Positions 7,984 through 15,286 of a stretch of DNA of 15,873 nt are shown here, in pieces. Position 1 is the stretch's first letter. Every line of letters starts with the position of its first letter. Origin of the DNA: Deltaproteobacteria bacterium (lineage in GTDB: Bacteria > Desulfobacterota > Desulfobacteria > Desulfobacterales > ETH-SRB1). Below the pieces are notes generated by a model, which did not search any database, was not told the DNA's origin, and was given only the letters and a program-made list of their open reading frames with translations. Location of the stretch: contig JAFCZU010000027.1 in the NCBI GenBank assembly GCA_019314185.1, positions 1 through 15,873 of the forward strand. Reading direction: 5' to 3'. Both the position numbers and the translations under genes were made by a program.

Positions 7984-8382
7984 CTACCATACATTGCAGA
8001 TTACTTCTCCTCCAACATTACTATTCCTGGCCGTCTTATCTGTCATTACTCCCTTTGATGTGGACAAAACCGAAATACCCATTCCATTTAAAACAGACTT
8101 AATATCCTTGCCCTTAACATAAACCCGTCTACTTGGTTTGCTGACACGTTCAATATTCAGAATGACGCTTGAATATCCAGGGCCATATTTTAGATAGACA
8201 CGCAAAACCCCCTGTCTGGAATCCTTGACAAACTTATAATTCTTGATAAATCCCTCATCCTTCAATACTTTTGCCAGCTCAATTTTTAGCTTTGCCCCTG
8301 GTATATCAACACTATTCAACCTGGCCTTTTCAGCATTCCTGATCCTGGTCAACATATCCGCAATTGGGTCACTCATTGCCAT
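7984..8382 (-). CDS. rpsH: 30S ribosomal protein S8
   Basis: S8 is a primary binder of 16S helix 21 and, in E. coli, the translational repressor of the spc operon. The 132-residue product begins MAMSDPIADMLTRIRNA, the usual signature. It ends with GISVLSTSKGVMTDKTARNSNVGGEVICNVW, whose core STSKGVMTD and GGEVIC-W are highly conserved. GGAG lies seven bases before the first ATG; a second ATG two codons later is possible but has poor spacing. rplF follows after 67 bp. Confidence 0.98.
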   Translation of the reverse strand: MAMSDPIADMLTRIRNAEKARLNSVDIPGAKLKIELAKVLKDEGFIKNYKFVKDSRQGVLRVYLKYGPGYSSVILNIERVSKPSRRVYVKGKDIKSVLNGMGISVLSTSKGVMTDKTARNSNVGGEVICNVW

Positions 8383-8426
8383 TGTATTTCTCCGTTATAA
8401 TACATCTATTTTATCAAGCATTAAGT

Positions 8427-8446
8427 TAAAACAGTTGCCTGTTTTA
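8427..8446 (-). promoter_or_regulatory. Tetraloop hairpin upstream of rpsH
   Basis: In the transcribed direction UAAAACAG and CUGUUUUA form a perfect 8-bp stem closed by GCAA, a GNRA-type tetraloop. It lies 45-64 bases before the rpsH ATG, in the 195 bp rpsN-rpsH gap. A short U-run is part of the 3' arm, so it resembles a weak terminator, but the stem is AU-rich. An mRNA processing or protein-binding element is equally possible. The rest of the gap is AT-rich without clear signals. Confidence 0.5.
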
Positions 8447-8577
8447 TCAAACCGTTAACATTTAAAATATTTTATAAAAAGCATTTATTAGACTTTTTAC
8501 ATAACCATCATTGTAAATAAACTATTAAAAGAAAATCAAGATCATCAGGAGTTAGATGTTAATAGTATCTATCCTGC

Positions 8578-8763
8578 TTACCAACTGGATTTGACAACTC
8601 CCGGAAGCTTACCGTTGGCAGCTAAATTCCGAAAACAGATACGACATATCCCAAATTTTCTTAAAAAGCCTCTTGGTCTACCGCAGATCGGACACCTATT
8701 ATACGTACGTACTTTGAACTTGGGTGTTCTTATCACCTTTATTTTAAGAGCCTTTTTTGCCAA
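8578..8763 (-). CDS. rpsN: 30S ribosomal protein S14, zinc-binding short form (TTG start)
   Basis: S14 completes the 30S head late in assembly. This is the short type with a zinc ribbon: Cys24, Cys27, Cys40 and Cys43 (CPIC and CRIC) flank RKFGI. From the TTG the product is 61 residues, the exact standard length, and starts MAKKALKIK as homologues do. An in-frame ATG eight codons upstream would add MFEFKEGG, but this only translates the Shine-Dalgarno AAGGAGG and is very likely spurious. The gaps on both sides are large for this cluster (115 bp to rplE, 195 bp to rpsH). Confidence 0.97.
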   Translation of the reverse strand: MAKKALKIKVIRTPKFKVRTYNRCPICGRPRGFLRKFGICRICFRNLAANGKLPGVVKSSW

Positions 8764-8768
8764 ACCAC

Positions 8769-8775
8769 CCTCCTT
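8769..8775 (-). promoter_or_regulatory. Strong ribosome binding site of TTG-start rpsN
   Basis: AAGGAGG lies five bases before TTG at 8763. It sits inside the upstream in-frame extension that begins at the ATG at 8787, so it argues against that ATG. Confidence 0.8.
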
Positions 8776-8878
8776 GAACTCAAACAAAATTATACATTTT
8801 CCAAGAGCCTCTATCTATAACCCCTGCATCTTAAAAATATAATTGAATTTTTCTATCACCAAACAATTAATAAAAAGA

Positions 8879-9418
8879 TCAATTCCTAAATGGCATTCCC
8901 AAAAGTTTAAGCAATTTTTTTCCTTCATCATCGGTCTGCGCAGAAGTAACAATAGATATATTAAGCCCTCTAATCTTATCTATTTTATCATAATCGATCT
9001 CAGGAAAAATAATTTGCTCCTTTATTCCAAGCGAATAATTTCCATGTCCATCAAAACCTTTTTTTGAAAGGCCTCTGAAATCACGAACACGTGGAAGAGC
9101 AGCATTCACCAATTTATAATAAAAATCATACATCCATTTTCGTCTAAGCGTTACCATACAACCGATCGGCATCCCAGCCCTAAGCTTAAAAGCCGCAATA
9201 GATTTTTTAGCACGTGTGACAACTGGCTTCTGTCCCGCAATAACTTTAAGCTCTTCAACGGCTGCATCAAGCAACTTGACATTATGAATAGCCTCACCTA
9301 AACCAACATTTAATACAATCTTATTGAGTTTCGGAACCTGCATCACGCTTTTATATTTAAAGGTTTCCATCAACCGAGGAACAACCTCTTTTTCATAATA
9401 AAGTTTTAACTGTGACAT
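8879..9418 (-). CDS. rplE: 50S ribosomal protein L5
   Basis: L5 binds 5S rRNA in the central protuberance with L18 and contacts P-site tRNA. The 179-residue product matches the family. It has [15 protein letters not shown] at residues about 29-43, then [19 protein letters not shown] and [22 protein letters not shown]. The C-terminal block contains [22 protein letters not shown] split around residue 115-136. GGAGG lies six bases before the ATG. In E. coli S8 binds mRNA at the start of rplE; I cannot see a clear copy of that operator here. Confidence 0.98.
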   Translation of the reverse strand: MSQLKLYYEKEVVPRLMETFKYKSVMQVPKLNKIVLNVGLGEAIHNVKLLDAAVEELKVIAGQKPVVTRAKKSIAAFKLRAGMPIGCMVTLRRKWMYDFYYKLVNAALPRVRDFRGLSKKGFDGHGNYSLGIKEQIIFPEIDYDKIDKIRGLNISIVTSAQTDDEGKKLLKLLGMPFRN

Positions 9419-9438
9419 TACAATCCTCCGACACGACC

Positions 9439-9765
9439 CTATGCATCAATAACTTCGCTGCATTTTATGCAAACACGCATTTTTTTTCCATCGTCTAGAC
9501 TCTTCATTCTAATACGCGTAGGAGTCATGCACTTGTTGCACATTAACATAACGCTGGACCAACTGATGGGAGCTTCACTCTCAACGATTCCACCCTGTCT
9601 GTTCTGAGCGCTGGGTTTTGAATGCTTTTTAATAATGTTTATATTTTCTATAATAAGACGCTTATCTTTTCTGATTACTTTAAGCACCTTTCCGATCTTG
9701 CCATTATCCTTGCCGGCAATAATTTTTACCTTGTCATCTTTTCTTATGAAACATTTATTTTTCAT
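9439..9765 (-). CDS. rplX: 50S ribosomal protein L24, with zinc-finger-like tail
   Basis: L24 starts 50S assembly and sits at the tunnel exit. The 108-residue product has a KOW motif near the N-terminus ([20 protein letters not shown], residues about 9-28). Next comes the conserved [19 protein letters not shown] block. The C-terminal part contains CNKC and CIKC, about 20 residues apart, a possible zinc ribbon that enterobacterial L24 lacks but many other bacteria have. The ribosome binding site (GAGAAG) is weak. rplE starts 20 bp downstream. Confidence 0.96.
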   Translation of the reverse strand: MKNKCFIRKDDKVKIIAGKDNGKIGKVLKVIRKDKRLIIENINIIKKHSKPSAQNRQGGIVESEAPISWSSVMLMCNKCMTPTRIRMKSLDDGKKMRVCIKCSEVIDA

Positions 9766-9781
9766 TATATATCACTTCTCT

Positions 9782-9820
9782 TATAATTCACAATTTAGGA
9801 ATTGCGAATTGAGGAATTTA
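9782..9820. repeat. AATT-phased array and hairpin (rplN-rplX gap)
   Basis: In the transcribed direction AATT recurs five times at spacings of 8, 7, 8 and 7 bases (AATTCCTC, AATTCGC, AATTCCTA, AATTGTG, AATTATA). The unit is thus a 15-base doublet. Within it 9785-9795 and 9800-9810 pair over 11 positions (one G-U in RNA) around a four-base loop. The remaining 9821-9861 contains GCC-TACGAC-GGC, a small extra dyad. Confidence 0.6.
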
Positions 9821-9861
9821 GATATTGATCCGCCTACGACGGCCTACTGATCTCAATCCTT

Positions 9862-10230
9862 TTATAATACTTCTGGAGCCAGGGAAATAATTTTCATAAA
9901 TTTCTTAGCTCTTAGTTCCCTTGCCACAGGACCAAAAATACGAGTTCCAACAGGTTCCATATTCGGGTTAATTAATACTGCCGAATTATCATCGAACCTT
10001 ATATAGGATCCATCAGGCCTTCTAATCTCTTTTGTTGTACGAACTACAACAGCCTTCAAGACATCTCCTTTTTTAACCTTGGCATTAGGTATGGCTTCTT
10101 TAACACTTACAACAATTACATCTCCAATACTGGCATACCTCCGCCTGGAGCCTCCAAGAACCTTTATACAATACAATATTTTAGCTCCTGAATTATCCGC
10201 CGCTATCAATCTTGTTTCTGCCTGAATCAT
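9862..10230 (-). CDS. rplN: 50S ribosomal protein L14
   Basis: L14 forms intersubunit bridge B8 and is the binding site of the silencing factor RsfS. The 122-residue product is exactly family length. Its start [21 protein letters not shown] is diagnostic in the sub-motif ADNSGAK. The centre has [20 protein letters not shown] and the C-terminus has [13 protein letters not shown]. It opens the spc-type part of the cluster after the largest gap on this side. GAAGGA lies about 11 bases before the ATG. Confidence 0.98.
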   Translation of the reverse strand: MIQAETRLIAADNSGAKILYCIKVLGGSRRRYASIGDVIVVSVKEAIPNAKVKKGDVLKAVVVRTTKEIRRPDGSYIRFDDNSAVLINPNMEPVGTRIFGPVARELRAKKFMKIISLAPEVL

Positions 10231-10374
10231 CTTCTTGACTTTCCTTCTATAACCTAAAAATGAGCCATTAGCTTTTAGTCAAACCATAACGAAATATTAT
10301 TAACATAATAACATTTTGCTATATGTATAATTAATCAATAATCATACAAACACATACTTCATAAAAACCAACGT

Positions 10375-10402
10375 CTAATTGCTAACAACTAATCGCTTAA
10401 CG
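10375..10402 (-). repeat. Heptamer array before rplN
   Basis: In the transcribed direction four adjacent 7-base units read CGTTAAG, CGATTAG, TTGTTAG, CAATTAG; the last three share TTAG in the same phase. They begin nine bases after the rpsQ stop. The remaining AT-rich part of the 181 bp gap shows no convincing promoter: TTGACT at the rplN side lacks a -10 box at a usable distance. Confidence 0.5.
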
Positions 10403-10411
10403 TAGGTATAA

Positions 10412-10669
10412 TCAAACAGCTTTCTCGATTATCTCTTTTATCCGCCATTTTTTTGTTTTGCTGATAGGGCTGGATTCAACAATCAACACCTTATCTCCAA
10501 TACTGCAGGCATTATTTTCATCATGTGTTGAAAATTTGGAGCATCTTCTAATATACTTATGATAAAATTGATGTTTAACCATCCTCTCAACCTGGACAAC
10601 AGCTGTCTTATCCATCTTGTCACTGACAACTGTACCTGCCACTATTCTTTTATTTCCTCGTTTTTTCAT
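10412..10669 (-). CDS. rpsQ: 30S ribosomal protein S17
   Basis: S17 is a primary 16S rRNA binder with an OB fold in the lower body of the 30S subunit. The 85-residue product has the family core VAGTVVSDKMDKTAVVQVER (residues about 10-29) and the later DKVLIVESSPISKTKKWR. Its ribosome binding site is weak (only AAGAATAG-like purines), so initiation may depend on ribosomes finishing rpmC eight bases upstream. It is the last gene of the S10 group; a 181 bp gap follows. Confidence 0.97.
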   Translation of the reverse strand: MKKRGNKRIVAGTVVSDKMDKTAVVQVERMVKHQFYHKYIRRCSKFSTHDENNACSIGDKVLIVESSPISKTKKWRIKEIIEKAV

Positions 10670-10677
10670 ATCAACAA

Positions 10678-10887
10678 CTATTCTTTATCCATCTTATTAT
10701 TTATAGCCAACTCTCTTATAACAGTCTTTAGCCTTGCGATATCGCGTCTGCTCTGTTTCATTGTTTGAGGATTCTCTAACTGACCAATCTCGTGCTGAAA
10801 GTGTAGATTAAACAACCCCTCTCTAAGATCATTTTCTTTGCGCTGTCTTTCTTCAGGACTCAACTCTCTAATCTCACTTACCTTCAT
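10678..10887 (-). CDS. rpmC: 50S ribosomal protein L29
   Basis: L29 is a small two-helix protein beside L23 at the tunnel exit. The product is 69 residues, within the 60-75 range. It begins [13 protein letters not shown] and has the typical long charged helices and the conserved QLENPQTMKQSRRDIARLKT segment (residues about 36-55, Arg-Arg/Asp-Ile-Ala-Arg core). AGGAG lies nine bases before the ATG, inside the end of rplP. The gap to rpsQ is 8 bp. Confidence 0.97.
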   Translation of the reverse strand: MKVSEIRELSPEERQRKENDLREGLFNLHFQHEIGQLENPQTMKQSRRDIARLKTVIRELAINNKMDKE

Positions 10888-11300
10888 TACAGATCACTCC
10901 TCTCAACAAACTTTGTTCTTACCGAAAGTTTGTGTGCTGCCAGCCGGAGCGCCTCCATGGCTAACTCTCTAGAAACACCTTCCATTTCATAAAGAATCCT
11001 TCCTGGTCGAACTATTGCAACCCATCCTTCAGGCGCACCTTTTCCTTTACCCATTCTGACCTCGGCAGGCTTCTTTGTAAACGGCTTGTCAGGGAATATC
11101 CTTATCCACATCTTTCCCCCTCTTTTTACATGCCGGGTCATAGCAATACGAGCAGCCTCTATTTCTTTTACATTTATTGCGCCGCATTCCGTTGCCTGCA
11201 ATCCAAATTCACCAAAATTCAAATTGCACCCCCGCTGTGCCAGGCCTTTCATTCTACCTTTTTGCTGCTTTCGAAATTTTACCTTCTTTGGGCTCAGCAT
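10887..11300 (-). CDS. rplP: 50S ribosomal protein L16
   Basis: L16 helps position A-site tRNA and is needed late in 50S assembly. The 137-residue product has the normal length and the motif run [19 protein letters not shown] at the start. It then has [24 protein letters not shown] broken over residues about 50-73, and [12 protein letters not shown], the loop that contacts the tRNA elbow. The stop codon overlaps the rpmC ATG by one base (TAATG), so the two are probably translationally coupled. GGAG lies ten bases before the start. Confidence 0.98.
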   Translation of the reverse strand: MLSPKKVKFRKQQKGRMKGLAQRGCNLNFGEFGLQATECGAINVKEIEAARIAMTRHVKRGGKMWIRIFPDKPFTKKPAEVRMGKGKGAPEGWVAIVRPGRILYEMEGVSRELAMEALRLAAHKLSVRTKFVERSDL

Positions 11301-11330
11301 GTTCTTTATTCTCCACTTACAATCATCAAT

Positions 11331-12005
11331 CTATATGTTGTTGGTAACTTTTTTTCCGATTTGATCCTTTTTTAGAATCTCACCTTTAAAAATAAATACC
11401 TTAACACCAATTAATCCATATGTTGTCTTGGCCTCTATAAAGCCATAATCTATATCAGCCCTTAAAGTATGCAATGGCACACGTCCCTCTCTATACCATT
11501 CCCTTCTAGCCATTTCAGCTCCGCCCAAACGCCCTGAACAAACAATCTTTACCCCCTTAGCGCCAAACCTCATCGCCGAAGACACACAACGCTTCATGGC
11601 ACGCCTGAAAGCAACTCTTCGCACTATCTGTAACGCAACATTCTCGGCAACAAGCTGGGCGTTAATTTCAGGTTTTCTAACCTCCTGTATATCTATAAGA
11701 ACTTCATACAATTTTTTATTACCGAGAGACTTCTCAACATCTTTCTTGAGAAGAGATATTTCAGCGCCTCTTTTCCCAATAACAATTCCCGGTCTGGATG
11801 TAAAAATTCTGAGCTTGATACGCTTGGACGATCTTTCGATTTCAATTCTGGCAATGCCTGCATGATAAAGCTTTTTTTTAATGAATTCTCTGATTTTATA
11901 ATCTTCCAGAATATAGTCAGAATAATTCTTTCCAGCATACCATCGTGACTCCCAGGTCTTAACTATTCCCAACCTCAAACTGATCGGATTTACTTTCTGG
12001 CCCAA
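11331..12005 (-). CDS. rpsC: 30S ribosomal protein S3 (TTG start)
   Basis: S3 lines the mRNA entry channel with S4 and S5 and contributes to the ribosome's mRNA helicase activity. The 224-residue product starts with the invariant [13 protein letters not shown]. It carries a type-2 KH fold with the loop GKRG at residues 77-80. The entry-channel basic segment [20 protein letters not shown] follows, and then the C-terminal S3 domain with [15 protein letters not shown]. The start codon is TTG, set by a perfect AAGGAGG seven bases upstream. rplP begins 30 bp downstream. Confidence 0.97.
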   Translation of the reverse strand: MGQKVNPISLRLGIVKTWESRWYAGKNYSDYILEDYKIREFIKKKLYHAGIARIEIERSSKRIKLRIFTSRPGIVIGKRGAEISLLKKDVEKSLGNKKLYEVLIDIQEVRKPEINAQLVAENVALQIVRRVAFRRAMKRCVSSAMRFGAKGVKIVCSGRLGGAEMARREWYREGRVPLHTLRADIDYGFIEAKTTYGLIGVKVFIFKGEILKKDQIGKKVTNNI

Positions 12006-12012
12006 ACTTTTA

Positions 12013-12019
12013 CCTCCTT
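12013..12019 (-). promoter_or_regulatory. Strong ribosome binding site of TTG-start rpsC
   Basis: AAGGAGG, a full match to the 16S anti-Shine-Dalgarno, lies seven bases before the TTG at 12005. There is no ATG nearby that would give the conserved GQKVNP N-terminus, so the site fixes TTG as the start. Confidence 0.8.
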
Positions 12020-12041
12020 AATATTCCACATATAAAAAGCA

Positions 12042-12383
12042 TCATTCTTTTGCTAAAACAACCGTGATATGGCTGGATCTTTTCAATATTCGGGTACCCC
12101 TGCCTCTTGCTCTTGCCTTAAAACGCTTTAATGTAGGACCCTGATCTGCGGTTATATTACGTATAACCAGCGAATCTATATCAATATCAGAATGCTGATC
12201 AGCATTAGCAACAGCACTCCGAATAATTTTTTCAATAATATTAGCCCCTTTTTGCGGCATATATTTAAGGATATCAAGACCAGCCTGAACCGGCTTTCCT
12301 TTGATAGCACCGATCAATCTCCGAACTTTCTGAGAAGAAATACGCACATGTTTTAATACGGCTTTTGCTTCTATTGCAGACAT
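12042..12383 (-). CDS. rplV: 50S ribosomal protein L22
   Basis: L22 contacts all six domains of 23S rRNA, and its long beta-hairpin forms part of the tunnel constriction beside L4, where macrolide-resistance mutations arise. The 113-residue product has the family length. The N-terminal VRISSQKVRRLIGAIKGKPV (residues about 14-33) is diagnostic. The hairpin tip and C-terminal strand read FKARARGRGTRILKRSSHIT. GGAG lies eight bases before the ATG. rpsC follows after 36 bp. Confidence 0.97.
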   Translation of the reverse strand: MSAIEAKAVLKHVRISSQKVRRLIGAIKGKPVQAGLDILKYMPQKGANIIEKIIRSAVANADQHSDIDIDSLVIRNITADQGPTLKRFKARARGRGTRILKRSSHITVVLAKE

Positions 12384-12542
12384 TCCATTTTCTCCACAAT
12401 TTCCTGTAAATCAGGTGGGTTAACCTGAGTTAAGTAATTTATTGCTAAAATATGTGCCGAGATCTTGATGCATAAGGATTTTTGAAAAGCCTTTAAGGCA
12501 AGACATCAACGCAAATCGAACAAAAAATCGCTCAATTTAGGT
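12384..12542. other. rpsS-rplV intergenic gap with small dyads
   Basis: This 159 bp gap has no open frame of interest. It holds TCAGGT-6-ACCTGA (about 12403-12420), a perfect 11-base palindrome GCCTTTAAGGC, and TTGATG/CATCAA arms enclosing that palindrome. It also has GATTTTT/AAAAATC arms. Pieces of the region look like a composite intergenic repeat, but no single stem is compelling. I see no promoter with both boxes and no U-tract terminator. Confidence 0.3.
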
Positions 12543-12821
12543 TTACTTTAATTTAGACTTTTTGTCCCCTGCATGCCCATAAAAAGTCCGTGTTGGTGAA
12601 AATTCACCCAGCTTGTTACCTACCATATTCTCTGTAATAAAAACTGGAATAAATTTTCTCCCATTATGAACTGCCAGCGTAATACCTACCATTTCAGGAA
12701 TAATTGTCGACCGTCTTGACCATGTTTTAATTACCCTGCTACTATGAGTTCCCTGTGCATTTTCTATTTTTTTTAATAGTTTTGGCTCAATATATGGACC
12801 TTTTTTTAACGACCGTGGCAT
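12543..12821 (-). CDS. rpsS: 30S ribosomal protein S19
   Basis: S19 pairs with S13 in the 30S head and touches the A-site tRNA and bridge B1a. The 92-residue product matches the family length and begins with the signature [10 protein letters not shown]. The conserved core [17 protein letters not shown] lies at residues about 30-46, and GHKLGEF appears here as [21 protein letters not shown] near the C-terminus. AGGAG sits six bases before the ATG. After it comes one of the larger gaps of the cluster (159 bp) before rplV. Confidence 0.98.
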   Translation of the reverse strand: MPRSLKKGPYIEPKLLKKIENAQGTHSSRVIKTWSRRSTIIPEMVGITLAVHNGRKFIPVFITENMVGNKLGEFSPTRTFYGHAGDKKSKLK

Positions 12822-12846
12822 AAACTTCTCCTGATATGGTATCTCT

Positions 12847-13674
12847 TTATCTTTTTGACCGTTTCTTGACTATATAACGGTTACTTTTTCTTGTTTTACG
12901 AGTCTTATAACCCTTTGAAGGAATACCCCATGGACTGCATGGATGCCGCCCTCCAGAAGATCTTCCCTCACCACCTCCCATTGGATGATCAACCGGATTC
13001 ATCACAACGCCTCTCACTTTTGGACGCCTGCCAAGCCAACGTTTGCGTCCTGCTTTACCCAAAGCAACATTTTCATGAATCACATTACTTAATCGTCCTA
13101 TGGTAGCTTTACATTTTAATAAAACCATTCTTACTTCGCTGGAAGGAAGTTTTATCTGCGCATATTTATCCTCTTTTGCCATTAACTGAGCAAAAGTACC
13201 GGCGCTTCTGACAATCTGACCACCCTTTCCTAAACACAACTCAATGTTATGAATATGTGTTCCAAGCGGTATATTGCTTAAAGGAAGCGTATTGCCCGGC
13301 TTAATATCCGCTTCAGGACTCGACATAACAGTGTCACCAACTACAACTTCAAGCGGCGCTAAAATATACCGTTTTTCCCCATCAGAATAGTTTAGAAGAG
13401 CTATCCTGACGCTACGGTTAGGGTCATACTCAATAGATGCCACCTTTGCAGGAATTCCGATTTTGTCACGTTTAAAATCAATAATCCTGTAATACCGTTT
13501 GTGACCTCCGCCACGATGCCTACAGGTAATACGTCCGTTTGCATTACGTCCGCCTTTCCTTTTGATAACCTTAAGCAGACTCTTTTCAGGCTTTGTCCTG
13601 GTAATCTCCTCAAAAGTGGAATATATTTGAGCCCGCCGGCCAGGAGATGTTGGTTTTACTTTTCTGACAGCCAT
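12847..13674 (-). CDS. rplB: 50S ribosomal protein L2
   Basis: L2 is essential for subunit joining and peptidyl transfer and binds domain IV of 23S rRNA. The 275-residue product is full length for the family. The C-terminal active-site neighbourhood is intact: [12 protein letters not shown] contains H230, which aligns with the functionally important E. coli His229. It is followed by [12 protein letters not shown] and a basic tail. The N-terminal RNA-binding OB region includes [17 protein letters not shown] at residues about 47-63. Its Shine-Dalgarno GAAGGAG lies inside the last codons of rplW, so the two genes are tightly coupled. rpsS follows after 25 bp. Confidence 0.98.
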   Translation of the reverse strand: MAVRKVKPTSPGRRAQIYSTFEEITRTKPEKSLLKVIKRKGGRNANGRITCRHRGGGHKRYYRIIDFKRDKIGIPAKVASIEYDPNRSVRIALLNYSDGEKRYILAPLEVVVGDTVMSSPEADIKPGNTLPLSNIPLGTHIHNIELCLGKGGQIVRSAGTFAQLMAKEDKYAQIKLPSSEVRMVLLKCKATIGRLSNVIHENVALGKAGRKRWLGRRPKVRGVVMNPVDHPMGGGEGRSSGGRHPCSPWGIPSKGYKTRKTRKSNRYIVKKRSKR

Positions 13675-13962
13675 TTATACTCCTTCAAAAAATTCAATAC
13701 GTTCACCAGGCATCAATTTCACAATGGCCTTCTTCCAATCCTTGCGTTTCCCCGTAATCCGGCCTCGTTGTTTCGTTTTACCTTTAACTTGCATTGTTCG
13801 AACACTATCAACCCTGACATTAAAGATATTCTCTATAGCTTTTTTAATTTCAATCCTGTTTGCTCTTCGATCAACCTCAAATGAAACCTTGCCCATAGTT
13901 TCTTTTTGAATATTAGTTTTTTCGGTATCCATAGGACGTTTAATAATTTCTTGCTGAATCAT
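13675..13962 (-). CDS. rplW: 50S ribosomal protein L23
   Basis: L23 stands at the polypeptide tunnel exit and is the docking point for trigger factor and the signal recognition particle. The 95-residue product has the family length and the standard layout. It starts [10 protein letters not shown], followed by the [20 protein letters not shown] helix-strand segment (residues about 25-44), then [14 protein letters not shown], the rRNA-binding loop. The start overlaps the rplD stop as ATGA, and a strong AAAGGAGG lies 8 bases before it. The stop abuts the rplB ATG with no spacer. Confidence 0.97.
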   Translation of the reverse strand: MIQQEIIKRPMDTEKTNIQKETMGKVSFEVDRRANRIEIKKAIENIFNVRVDSVRTMQVKGKTKQRGRITGKRKDWKKAIVKLMPGERIEFFEGV

Positions 13963-14582
13963 GCCAACAGCCTCCTTTCAATACCCTTTATTGAAGACTC
14001 AAGCAAGATCAAATTCTTATATTTAAGAATATCATATACGTTCAACCCTTCAATCCTCTGCACTTTGATATAAGGCACATTCCTTGATGAAAGTACCAGA
14101 TTCTCATTTTTCCGATCAGATATAATCAGCACATTTTTCACATTTAAGGTATTAAGGACTTCAACGAATTGCTTGGTTTTAATTGTCTCAAGCTCAAACT
14201 GATCAAGCACAATAATGGTATTTTTCTGGAGCTTGGCGCTTAATGCCATTTTAAGAGCCAGCCTTCTTACTTTTTTCGGAACTTTATAGGAATATGACTT
14301 AGTTGCCGGCCCAAAAACAACCCCACCACCTCTAAGCAAAGGCGACTTTATATTACCACGACGCGCTTTACCGGTCCCTTTCTGACGAAAAAGCTTTTTT
14401 TGACTGCCCCTGATATCACTGCGATTTTTTACAGATGCAGAGCCCGATCGTCTGCCTGCCAGCTGCATAGTTACAACTTCATGCAAAACACTCTTTTTCG
14501 GAGACACATTAAATATGTTATCCGAAAGATCAATCTGTGAAACTTTTTCACCTTTAATATTTTGAACATCAACTACAGCCAT
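13959..14582 (-). CDS. rplD: 50S ribosomal protein L4
   Basis: L4 binds 23S rRNA domain I, and its long loop lines the exit tunnel. In enterobacteria it also represses the S10 operon; no equivalent leader can be judged here. The product from the chosen start is 207 residues, close to the usual 200-210, beginning MAVVDVQN. The tunnel-loop region is clear: [25 protein letters not shown] broken across residues about 53-77, with the hallmark [11 protein letters not shown] slightly longer frame from 14594 would add only MGKI; the GGGGA site favours the shorter one. The gene overlaps rplW by four bases (ATGA), a sign of translational coupling. Confidence 0.96.
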   Translation of the reverse strand: MAVVDVQNIKGEKVSQIDLSDNIFNVSPKKSVLHEVVTMQLAGRRSGSASVKNRSDIRGSQKKLFRQKGTGKARRGNIKSPLLRGGGVVFGPATKSYSYKVPKKVRRLALKMALSAKLQKNTIIVLDQFELETIKTKQFVEVLNTLNVKNVLIISDRKNENLVLSSRNVPYIKVQRIEGLNVYDILKYKNLILLESSIKGIERRLLA

Positions 14583-14587
14583 TATTT

Positions 14588-14592
14588 TCCCC
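14588..14592 (-). promoter_or_regulatory. Ribosome binding site deciding the rplD start
   Basis: The minus strand reads GGGGA, with six bases between GGGG and the ATG at 14582. An in-frame ATG 12 bases further upstream (14594) overlaps this site and has no purine-rich site of its own, so translation most likely begins at 14582. Confidence 0.6.
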
Positions 14593-14622
14593 ATTCATGA
14601 TACAATATCTTCAGTAAAAACT

Positions 14623-15252
14623 TTACGAGTTTTTTTGTTTTTTTACTTCGATTAATCCTGACCTGAAACCCGGCACAGCTCCCTTTAACATAATAAGATC
14701 TTCTTCAGGTCTTATATCGACAATTTCCAGATTTTTAACCGTCTTTTGTTCATTACCATAATGACCCGGCATTTTCTTCCCCTTAATAACCTTTGCAGGC
14801 CATGCGCTACAACCAATTGATCCTGGAATTCTATGGCTGTGACTACCATGAGTTTTCTTTCCGCCATGAAATCCATGCCTCTTAATCACACCTGCAAAAC
14901 CCCGTCCTTTTGTTATACCAGTAACATTAACCCGTTCGCCGATCTTAAAAATTTCCAAATTTACCGTCTGACCAAGAGCATATTTGTCTGGATTATCCAC
15001 AGAGATTTCACGCAACAATACAAAACAATCCCCTCCACTCTTTTTTAGATGGCCTTCCATCGGCTTATTTATACGAGATTTTTTTCTCTCACCAAAACCC
15101 AACTGAAGAGCGTTGTATCCATCACTGGAAACCGCCTTTATTTGAGTAATAGTACACGAACCAACCTTTAATACGGTCACAGGTATATATTTGCCTTCAG
15201 GAGAAAAAATACTCATCATCCCCAATTTTCTTCCTATCAATCCTCTACACAT
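14623..15252 (-). CDS. rplC: 50S ribosomal protein L3
   Basis: L3 is an early-assembly 23S rRNA binder near the peptidyl transferase centre and factor-binding site. The 209-residue length matches the family. Recognisable parts are the N-terminal GLIGRKLGM (residues 4-12), the TGITKGRGFAGVIKRHGF block at about residues 112-129, and the following GGKKTHGSHSHRIPGSIG loop that reaches toward the peptidyl transferase centre. The ATG is chosen because homologues begin the same way. The Shine-Dalgarno AGGAAA lies unusually far upstream (about 12 bases). rplD follows after 40 bp. Confidence 0.97.
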   Translation of the reverse strand: MCRGLIGRKLGMMSIFSPEGKYIPVTVLKVGSCTITQIKAVSSDGYNALQLGFGERKKSRINKPMEGHLKKSGGDCFVLLREISVDNPDKYALGQTVNLEIFKIGERVNVTGITKGRGFAGVIKRHGFHGGKKTHGSHSHRIPGSIGCSAWPAKVIKGKKMPGHYGNEQKTVKNLEIVDIRPEEDLIMLKGAVPGFRSGLIEVKKQKNS

Positions 15253-15286
15253 GATTTTTATATTTTCCTATGATGGCATCCTAAGT

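Noticed and set aside
8764..8787. N-terminal extension MFEFKEGG on S14
   Set aside because: It encodes the Shine-Dalgarno AAGGAGG, and removing it gives the standard 61-residue protein.
9380..9440. E. coli-like S8 operator at the start of rplE
   Set aside because: I could not recognise a helix-21-like structure by eye around the rplE start; a covariance-model search would be needed.
10231..10374. Promoter for the spc part ahead of rplN
   Set aside because: TTGACT is present on the minus strand but no -10 box lies 16-18 bases from it; other AT-rich hexamers have poor spacing.
11693..11938. Minus-strand 81-codon frame inside rpsC
   Set aside because: It overlaps the conserved S3 frame and shows no homology-like motif.
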